64,000 bases of DNA, taken from the NCBI RefSeq assembly GCF_018139145.2, contig NC_059473.1, positions 69,670,707-69,734,706 on the forward strand. Direction: 5' to 3'. Position 1 is the first letter of the stretch. The number at the start of each line of letters is the position of its first letter. Under the pieces are notes generated by a model that was given only the letters and a program-made list of their open reading frames with translations, was not told the DNA's origin and searched no databases. The position numbers and the translations under genes are program-made. This stretch comes from Gymnogyps californianus (Eukaryota > Chordata > Aves > Accipitriformes > Cathartidae). This document shows positions 54,661 through 64,000 of the stretch, one piece after another.

Positions 54661-56337
54661 CAAAACTAAGAGAAACATAATAAACACGTTAGACCTGAGT
54701 TAATACTACAGAAGCTATTTATTGGACCAGAAATATTGCTCTTAATGATTATGATTCTGATTAAAGACAACTTACTTAGGATTTTTATAATTATTGACCA
54801 TTTCTGCGGAAGTCCATAAAAACTGCAGTTGGTGGTTCACCACCTCTGAGGCCCTCAATTTTTAAATAACCTTTGTTCAGAATTGGTTTATACCAGTTAC
54901 ATGTATACTTAGCAAAATGGCCTGTATCAGTATAAAGTAATTTCATTGATCAAAATTTCTTTGAAAAATAATGTCTCTGTTTTTTCAAAATTTGAGCTGT
55001 TTTACTGACCTACATGAAAAACACTTTGTTTTATCAGGAACTATACTGCTACCAGAGCTGTAGTGTATCTATTCTCCCCTGACTTGCCTGACTTATTCTA
55101 CGAAGCCTTCAATTATTTTGGTTGAGCTTGCCTTGTCTTGCTGGCCTTTATAGAAAACAGAAGGCACAAAAGATAACTGATGTTTCCCCATCTGTTTCCT
55201 TAATAAATGCCCTCTGCTACAAAGGACTGGTGTGCGGACAAGAAAATAGGACTCACTTATCAAACCATACACCCAGTGCTGCCAGAGATCCAAGCTGTGT
55301 TTTGATAAGGATTTCCTGGATGATGCGACAAAATTCTGCCGGAATCTCAGAGGTATCTTAGGCATCTGGCAAAAACACTTCATCCAGATCATGAAAACAA
55401 ATCACTTTTAATTAGTCAAGTCCTAAGCCCATCTCTCCCCACCTTCAGAAAAAAAAAACCCTCCAGCTAAAAAAAATACCTCTGGCTCTGACATTTGAAA
55501 ACATCATGCCGTGTTATCTCCGAAAGACCCCAAACGACAAGATTAAATAACAGAAAAAAAGCCAAAATCAAAATCTGACTTGCATGTAAACATAAAACAA
55601 CCTTCAATTTGCAATCAGAAAAATCCGTATGTGATTACTGTGTGCAATGCTCACAAATTATTAGTCTGGTTTTGGATATCTTTTTAAGTGCAGCTGTATG
55701 AAATCATGAAACGTTTTCAAATACAGACATGCTAACAGCATTTCTGTTCTGGTCAGATATTTTATTACAGATAAAGCCTTGTATCTTTAAACATATCCCA
55801 AAGAAAGAGGGATCTGGACGCTTCCTTTCTTTAATCTCTCCTACCTGAGATGAATTTCAGCATGATACTAGGCACTGATTTTTCCAACCTAATTGGCCAA
55901 AAGTGCTTTTCATACCAATGCTGTGATCATGAAGGACTCTGACAAGGATGCTCCACTCCCTGCACCTTGCATGGAAGATGGGATCTCTTTGAATCTCACC
56001 CTGTACCTCATATCTGGCTTTCTCCGGAATACCCTGTGTCACCACATAGGGCCAGTTCTTCATCTTTTCTATTTCAGACAAAGGAACTCCAGCCAAGGGA
56101 TTCTCAGGCATGCTGCAGTCATAGATACACCAGTTACGAAAATAATTAAAAAAACCCCTCACATTCAAGTTGAAAGAATCAATTCATCCTACTTCACTCA
56201 GAATAACCCAATTGTTCAGGTACCATGTGTATGATCTCCTTTTTGGCATTGTGGGTTATAAGCCACTGCCAGAGGCAGAACATTGCATGAGATAAATCAA
56301 TGATCATTCCCACATGCCAAACCAAGAAACTGTCAAT
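54661..56337. other. Intronic DNA with one unexplained open frame
   Basis: No recognised gene. On the minus strand, 55857-56111 holds an ATG-initiated frame of about 84 codons that matches no protein I can name. The overlapping plus strand is also open for 113 codons at 55893-56234. Confidence 0.55.
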
Positions 56338-56342
56338 AGGGT
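56338..56342 (+). repeat. Target-site duplication, left (agggt)
   Basis: Identical to 56912-56916 across the solo LTR. Confidence 0.92.
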
Positions 56343-56911
56343 TGTCGTGGTTTCAGCTGGGATAGAGTTAATTTTCTTCTTAGTAGTAGCTGGTACAGTG
56401 CTGTGTTTTGGATTTAGTGTGAGAATGATGTTGATAACACTCTGATGTTTTAGTTGTTGCTAAGTAGCGCTTATCTTCAGCCAAGGACTTTTAAGTCTCC
56501 CATGCTCTGCCAGCAAGCAGGTGTGCAAGAAGCTGGGAGGGAGCATAGCCGGGGCAGCTGACCCGAACTAGCCAAAGGGGTATTCCATACCATGGAACGT
56601 CATGCTCAGTATATAAACTGGGGGGACATTTGGAGTTATGGCATTTGTCTTCCCAAGTAACCGGTACGTGTGATGGAGCCCTGCTTTCCTGGAGATGGCT
56701 GAACACCTGCCTGCCAATGGGAAGTGGTGAATGAATTTCTTGTTTTGCTTTGCTTGTATGCGCGGCTTTTGCTTTAGTTATTAAATTGTCTTTACCTCAA
56801 CCCACGAGGTTTGTCACTTTTACTCTTCCGATTCTCTCCCCCATCCCACTGTGGGGGAGTGAGTGAGCGGCTGTGTGGGGCTGAGCTGCCGGCTGGGGTT
56901 GAACCATGACA
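56343..56911 (+). mobile_element. Solo LTR, endogenous retrovirus (ERVL-like), copy 3
   Basis: The 569-bp element starts TGTCGTGGTTTCAGCTGGG and ends TTGAACCATGACA. It is flanked by the perfect 5-bp duplication agggt (56338-56342 and 56912-56916). TATAAA (56612-56617) and ATTAAA (56780-56785) are both intact, so its signals look best preserved of the three related copies. Its first half follows copy 1 closely (for example TTAGTGTGAGAATGATGTTG). Its second half follows copy 2 (CCCAAGTAACCGGTACGTGT). No internal viral genes are present. Confidence 0.94.
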
Positions 56912-56916
56912 AGGGT
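56912..56916 (+). repeat. Target-site duplication, right (agggt)
   Basis: This is the right-hand copy matching 56338-56342. Confidence 0.92.
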
Positions 56917-59900
56917 GAAGCACATTCCAGTTTAAATGCCTGCAGCGCCTTCCATATGTCTTAGTACGGAGTGGGGGTCCCTGACTGGATTAGTCCTGAT
57001 AGCCTGGGAAGGAAGCAATACATTTCCCAGAGAGCTATCACTCTGGAGAAAGTAGGAGGGAGAGAAAAGCGTTTATAGACTACAAAGCTCTTTGGCAAAA
57101 GGTCAAACTGTGGATGAGTATTACTCTTCAAGGAGAAAAGACAAGAAAAGATTGAAAATGGTACTGTTACAAAAAAAAACCAAAACAGCAAACTCACAAA
57201 CTGATGAAAGAGCTGAGATAAAAAGAAATCTGTGGCATAACAATTAGATAATTTTGTGGTGCTTTTCTTTACAGACTGAAGTTTCTGGATTTGAAATAGC
57301 TTCTTTGGAAAAAGATTTTCTGAATAGGTTTTATAGTTTATTTCTCTGGATACAGATCACTCTAACAACTTGCAGAACTGCAAGAATAAGGATAAATGTA
57401 ATTCCCATACTGTAGATGTTATTGTCTCTGCTCTTCCTGAAAATGGAGCAACTAAATTAACCTGACATCTGAAAAGGGAACAGAAGAAAGCCCGTTGTCT
57501 TGTTCTTCTGGTGAAGAGAACAGACTTTTTGATTTTTCTCGTCACTGATGAAGAAAATACCTCACAGTGAAAAAAAGGATTAATGGTTTGGAATGACACA
57601 TCATGAAACCAGTTTTCAATTCTGAATTCTTCCTGTGATCAACAGATACAGGACTCAGGAAAAAAAAGGGAAGGCTTATGTATTTTTCTCTGGTATATGC
57701 TTTGCATAAAGCAAAAATATCAACTTTTTAATAATCTTTGTTGAAATAAGGTCATCGTGTAATTGTACTCTGGTGTCAGTGAACCTTTGGTAAGCCCTCA
57801 GCCAAGCATTTCAGAAATAGTCTCCTAATCCATAAGATCTACTTTGTTTTGCTACATAGGTTTGAAAAAGAGTAACCAAAACGTCCCTGTGTTGGAGTTT
57901 TCTAAAGCAGGCCTAACCCACTGCTTTAGCAAGCACAGAAGATGAATTGATAAATCCTTGAGCCCATTGCTGCTTTGACGCTTACAGCCCAGGTTTCTTT
58001 GTGACATACTCCTGTCCCAGTGAAACCCAGGCATTTCAATATGACTTCTCCGACCTGGAGCAAAAGGATTGATATGTAGACATTAAATCTGACCAACTGT
58101 AGTGATGGGCAGGTCATCTAAACCACTATCCATAAACCACCACTGCCACAATAGCCCTGCTCCTTGTCCTGTCCTTTATGACCTTCTGATTGTCCAGCAA
58201 TATGTCTAGACACTAATGATAACCCTCAATCTTCATATACAGTCTGCATGTCCCCTCTCCCAGGGCTCCCAGCAATGACCTGAGGAAAAGATGAGATTAC
58301 ACTGTGGTGGTTCTGAGTCACATACGCACTGAGGGGTGCATGTATACTGTGGCCATCAAGGAGATCAGAGAAAAAACAATAGCTATTACATTCCCTTGCA
58401 GTCTTGCAGACTTGCAATCAATGATGCCACTAATTCAGTGTCTTTCCTCTTTGCCTAGCCATCACTTTGCAAAACTTACAGTATTATTTTAGGGAAAATA
58501 ATGTATTAGGAAAAATAATGTAAGCAATTAAGAAATACAGGAAATGTATGAAGTAAATGTGAGTTTTAGGTGGCATTGACCAAATCCAATACATCACATT
58601 ATATCGTATACATACAAGCTACTTATAGAAGTTCCATCAGAGAACTGAAAGCACCTTATATGCAAGTTTTCTTCTGGTTTTGAGACTGTAACTGTTGTGC
58701 AAGGGAGGACGATAACGCTTTAAGAAATATTAAAGAATGTCAGCAGGCTTTTTAAACCTGTCTTCTAGAGGCAAATACCTCTTGTTCAGAGTCCTGGAGA
58801 GACAGGCACTTGCCATGCTAGATCACTCCAATTTCATTCCTCCTCCCCTTGCCACTCTATATAAACTACCCCTGTGCCAAACTAATTTCCCTCCATCAGC
58901 TTTAGTTTCCATTGAGAAATTCTTTGTTTTCTTTCTTTTAAAATTTGTTTTCCTGTATGTTCTGCTGTTAAGATGGTAAATTTTTCTGAGTGACTTTTCA
59001 AGGACACTGTATGGAGACAGCTTTATGCTTCAGAAAGCTATACTTAGCAGATCAAGACAAGGTTTGACCTCAGACAGAATTCAAAATTTCATGTACAATG
59101 TTAATTTATATCCCTTAAAGATGCTCTGTCATTTGAATGAGCTTGTACTAAGCCATTGGGATTATTAAATTGGTTTTGGATTGCTTGTCTTGCAGTTTCC
59201 CTCTTCTTACCTCCTCCATAACAATATATTCTGAATACAATTCTGATTCTGTAAAAGCTCATTATTAAACTTCATTTTTACATCTACTCCAGTGTGAAAC
59301 CTGAATCAGACCAGGCTTTCCTGAGGAGAGTGGTAGCTTGTGCTGATTGGCCAATACTTAGTGATGGACACTTTTCAAGTAAAATATTCAGTCAAACATA
59401 ACCAAAACAGCAAAAAGCATAACCATTTTAAAAAGTCATACTGTATGGAATTTATTCTAGAACAGATGGCTGGAATAATGCCAGTGCCCTTAGTGAAAAA
59501 CACTTATGTCTATAGACCATTCTGACAGCCAGTGATCCCTGCTGCTTAAAAAAGTGTACAAGAATGTCACACACAAGACGAAGTCTCCATTTGCCAAGTA
59601 AGATGTGTTGCAAACAACTTTTTAAAACAAAATAGACCAGAGAAGCCTTAACATCAGGCTGAGGATTTTGCCCAAAGTTTCTAGATTTTTGAAACATTTG
59701 TCATAGTGCAGCTTCACAAAATTGTAAATTATTTTCTTTTTTTCTGAATTAAGAAGACCTTGCTTAGTATTCTAAGGATTTCAGAACAATAAAATTGGTA
59801 ATCTTTCACTGTGTTTATAGTCAGTTGTCTGATGACTGTAGGACCCAATGCAGCTTTCTCAAAACTGTAGGATGGGCCCTTGCACTGCTCTTTTACTCTG

Positions 59901-62900
59901 TCAGTGTGTAGTGGGAGAAAGTAAAATCTGTGGATTCGGAGATGTTTGAGGAGTTTCCAGGAAAAATGCTTAGGATGCTACTTTGCTGCCTTGGCAGCAA
60001 AGGCTAGATTTTTTTGCCTAAAATCAAATGTGATCCCCAAACTGAGGTCCAACAAATCTGCTTTCCAGCAGACTAATTCTGATGGTGGTTAAAGTAACCA
60101 GGTTGTCTTACGCAGTTTACTCATCTGTGCATGCTCAAAATTGCCTCAAAAGGCAGGGGAGATGACATTTCTTACCAAAGGATCCATTATGATCCAGAAT
60201 CAGGCAGACAGACATGAATTCTGTTTAAATTCCATTTAAAAACTTGGATTTGGAGCTTATCACATGTTTAACAGCTTAGTGGATAAGCACTGATCCAGAA
60301 AACAGCTGAAGTTCATTCTAAGCTGCGTACAGCATTTGGTGTTCTCCAAAAGTGCGCTACATGGAGCAGGGCCATTCAGTGGTATCCTGAACGTAAGAAC
60401 TCTCTGTCTCCTGCTGAAGCTATATGGCAAAGAAAAGGTGGCAATGCAAGGAGGGTAGCCAGGAGGTGATATACGTTTCTTACTGGGTTCATAAATACCA
60501 TGCATAAGAGGCAGACAATTAGCTTAAGCAACCCGTGCTGCCTTCTGCAGCTGGCTAAGTCAGATGTATGGCCGAAACAGAGAAAACGCTCACATTAGGC
60601 AGGCTAAAGCATCTGTACCAACACTGCAGGTCTTCAGAAGCATTCGTCTGTTGCCACATACTTCATAAGGAATTTAGGTAGTCATTCTGGCAGCTAGAGA
60701 TGCTAGTCAACTTTTGACTACACTGACACCTGAGACAGACATCTAGAGTTTTGATGTGTGGTGGAAGTTAATATTAGGCATCTAAAAGACTAGATTAGGT
60801 TTTGCCCTAAGTCTAAAAGCATGATACAAAAAAGTGAGTCTGAAAGGCTGAAAGTGCCTACACCTTCTTGAATAAAATTACCCCAACAGCTGAATTTCTA
60901 CTGTGACATATACTGAGTGCCATAATAATCTTTGCAGAGGTGAGCGAATCCATGCTTCTGTCTTGGCCCAGTCCATTTCAGACTTGCAAAGCAGGTGCCT
61001 AAATCCCATGAAGTGCCTTGTCCTATGGGAGTGTTCAGGGCAAAAATACCCAGGAGTTCAGCACAAACTACAGCAGTTCAGCCACTTCTAGTAAAAAACA
61101 TCGAGAAAAGATGAAGTAACTGTGGATTTGGTGGCAGCCCTCACCTCATTATGTAACAGCCTAATGATTATTAGTCACTAATCCAGGAAATGGGATACCT
61201 GAGGACAAGAGACAGAAAATGGGAGGAGAACGTGTCTCTATCCCAGGCATGCAGAGGATTTTATGTCTAATGCAGAGCAGGTACATAATCATAGACTGCC
61301 ATAAAAAGAATAAATTTTTAGATCCTCACTGACAGAGGGTGTGCCTTCATAACTATAACTGTGTGTATTTTTCCCTGCTCACTCTGTTTTCGTAAACCTT
61401 GTATTCTTGGCTCTTCAGTGTAAGGAGAACATAGAAAAACATGGGAAAATATGAAGAGGAGCAGAAAAAAAAAAGTTATTGTGTGAGGAAAATAAAAAAA
61501 AATGAGCCAAGGGTGAAGAACTTAAATTTATAATCCACAAAAAGAAAAATCATGATTGCAGTCTATAAATACATTCACGCTAACAATATAAGAATTAAAA
61601 AAAGGATGTATGAACACAGGAAGGAGGAGTAATAGCCTGTGGGTATGAAAGGAAAAACTTAGGCAGAATATTAAAGAATGTGTTCCCAATAACAAGACTA
61701 CTTTGCTCAAGGAAAGCAAGCGTGAAAAAAACATTGTACACATTCAACAACTATTAGTGAAACTCTTCACTAGTGAACTATTAGCAAAAAGATCAAAGCG
61801 AATAAAAGTGGTCCTTGAAGACTGACCATAATTAATTATCTATTTTTGTGATAAAAGAAATAATAATTGTATAGTGCTAAGGTTGAGAATTTAAGCATTC
61901 ATTCCTCAAAAAAAAAAAAAATTAAGGATTTTAGCACCTTAAATTTAGGCACACTGTATGTGATAAAAATGCACGTGGAAAAAAAAAAGATTATTAAGAT
62001 ATTCCAAAAGGGAAGAGAGGAGTTTTAAATACAAAACAGGACATGAAATATATAAAAAAAAAAGTATCTCATAATAATTAAATCCATAACAAAATCCAAT
62101 TTCTAAATGCCAACATTAAACAATAAGGATCTAGTGAAATCAGTAAATAATCCACAATTATTATTATTTATTTTTTCCAAAGCTTGCATTATCACAGTAC
62201 TGATGGCAGTGAGTGAATCTTAAGTTATCTCTATAAAAATGAAAGACATGAACACACATAGATAGACAGATAGACAAGACAGATACTGAAGTAAGCTTGA
62301 TAAGAAATTTAATGTAGAGTTACTAATGCAGATAAATTATTTATTATTTATTATTAGGTTATGCATTAGTAAAACAGAAAAACTGAAGCCATGATACACA
62401 TATGATTATTCTGAACCTCAGTTATGGATATGTTTTCTGATTGTCTTAATTGTGCAAGTCTAAACTTGGAACTGAACTGAAGCACTGAGCAGCATGATTG
62501 TATTTTGATTTGCAAATTACTCTTATTCTATTCCATTTGAAAAAAATGAATTTCAAAGGTAAAATGGTATTTCAGACATACTCTATGAGAACAAGTTCCA
62601 TGTTCTGTACGATTTATCTTTTAAGCCCTAAAATGATAATTACATTTAAATTACTCTCCAATTCTATTGCATTAACATAATTGTGTGTCAACTAACAAGA
62701 TGTACTTATTAAATGGAGTATTTCTAGGCCATTTACACATGTAATAATATGTTATTGTTAAATTTATAGTACACCTAACAATACTTTGCCTAGCAACTCA
62801 GTCTTACTGAAAATGGTGCCATTAAATAATAGCAACTCTACTACTTCCTGTTGACCTCAATGAACTCCTCAGTGCTCTATAAAGAACATAAAAATTAGCA

Positions 62901-64000
62901 TTGTGATATTACACATCTCTAAAGAAAAGCATAGACTTTAAACATAAGGCCAGAGTAAGAGCTCTCTTAAGACTGTAACACTCTCTTCAAGATAGGAAGG
63001 AATATTGCCTTCGTAACAGGTGCAGTAAAAGCAACAGTTAAGTTTTGCTCTCGTTTTATGCCAGATTAGTAATTCACAAAGACATCTGGAGAATTAAACT
63101 GGGCAATTTCAGTGGTTCGGTGCTGCACCCAGGAAGCGAAATTTTCTTCTTCCCATCCCCCAGTGTTAACAAAAGTTCACAATGAATTTACTTTCTCTTT
63201 CAAAATTAGACCTTCAAAGTGAGAATTCAAAGATCCTAGTGTAAATTTTTAACTTGGTTATTCTATTCAAGTATAAAAAAGATATACTGTAAAATCTTGA
63301 GCCAATGAGATAAAGGTTTTCTAAGAATTCAGGAAAAGGGGCTGATGATAACAAATATTGTTAGGTTACAATTTACTTCCTTTTCCATGCCAGTGCAGAA
63401 TCCCTCCCCACAGTATAAATGTTTCTGAAAGCTAAAATATACATACGGACTGCTTGGCTTCCAATGAAACACTATTAAGTCTAAAAAACTCCATGGAAGT
63501 TAAATGGTCTACTTGCACATTGTAACTTGTGAAACTTTAGCTTTACCTGAAAGACAATGACTCCAGAAGTCTACAGTCCTGGCATATTTTATCGTTTAAA
63601 TATTGTTTTCTCTGTGAGAGTAAAAGCAGACATTTCTGATGTGACAGTCTGGAGATTTTTCTGCTCTACTCCCAAAGCAACACTGATTACATTCAGAAAA
63701 GTCTTAGAAGATGTTTTGCTTTTATTTGCAAGTAAAGTTTGAATGTACTTATTTTTCACCGACAAGTTTGTCCATTTTTTGGTTTCATAGTAAAAAAAGA
63801 AAGAAAAGACAAGACTTCCGTTGTTCTGTATTTTTCTCAATAATTCTTGGATATATGCTATTAGAAACTGCTATTTTCTTTGAGTCAAATATTCAATCAG
63901 AATGAATATTCAACAGAATATTCAACCAGAAAATTAAATCTCCCATTAACAATCAAAGGGTATGCACAATTTACGGGCGAGCAGTTGTTGTAATTAAAAG
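56917..64000. other. Intronic DNA, no gene seen
   Basis: AT-rich sequence without recognised exons. Small repeats include an imperfect 17-bp duplication at 58487-58522 (aggaaaataatgta twice), GATAGACA-type units at 62258-62283, TTATTTA sequence at 62337-62356, and three diverged units of about 15 bp (aatattcaa..aga) at 63888-63932. NKAIN2 exon 1 was not found here. Confidence 0.6.
63888..63932 (+). repeat. Three diverged tandem units of about 15 bp
   Basis: Units share the pattern aatattcaaccaga with small changes and indels. It is a short local minisatellite-like repeat. Confidence 0.7.

Larger units (their letters stand above)
36276..64000 (-). other. NKAIN2: NKAIN2 intron 1 (partial)
   Basis: Sequence upstream (minus strand) of exon 2 is assigned to intron 1. 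The short first exon, which should encode about 18 residues with a cysteine-rich start, was not seen. It presumably lies beyond base 64000, since this gene has very long introns in other vertebrates. Confidence 0.78.

Noticed and set aside
56491..56706. Minus-strand frame of 71 codons, also seen in similar form at 38071-38325
   Set aside because: The two are similar because both lie in copies of the same LTR family. Neither is a gene.
63557..63905. Short open frames near the right edge as candidates for NKAIN2 exon 1
   Set aside because: They lack the expected short cysteine-containing start, are partly on the wrong strand, and have no supporting donor site.

Overview
The window looks like intronic DNA of a bird, with one recognisable coding exon. 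It is AT-rich, has no dense gene layout, and no open frame reads as a complete gene. The avian assignment rests on its repeats. There are CR1 LINEs with the usual 3' end (one long antisense copy and two short 3' tails), and three solo LTRs of a family that I know as abundant in neoavian birds. A fourth, GC-rich ERVL-type LTR is also of a bird kind. Neoaves is an inference from repeat content; the species cannot be read.

The one protein-coding feature is a 138-nt internal exon on the minus strand (36138-36275). It has a good acceptor and a GTGAGT donor and encodes 46 residues that match exon 2 of NKAIN2 (sodium/potassium-transporting ATPase interacting protein 2). The rest of the window is therefore most simply read as NKAIN2 introns. 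Intron 2 runs from 36137 down to base 1, and intron 1 runs from 36276 up to 64000. I did not find exon 1 or exon 3, as expected for a gene with very long introns.

Layout: 1-31240 is intron with two CR1 tails (near 4.2 and 15.9 kb), short simple repeats and a striking long inverted repeat near 28.3 kb. A repeat cluster surrounds the exon: a 1.2-kb CR1 fragment (31241-32470), a solo LTR (32894-33515), the exon, then a related solo LTR (37945-38523). Intron 1 holds a very old CR1-type LINE (about 50020-50842), the GC-rich LTR (53930-54660) and the third solo LTR (56343-56911). The three related LTRs each have a perfect 5-bp target-site duplication (attgg, tggtc, agggt). All four LTRs are oriented antisense to NKAIN2.

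I found no convincing new gene system. The most useful second looks are the mosaic structure of the third LTR, the exon being bracketed by same-orientation LTRs, the 28.3-kb hairpin, a paired octamer motif at 46.7 kb, and two unexplained open frames (40.6 and 56.0 kb).
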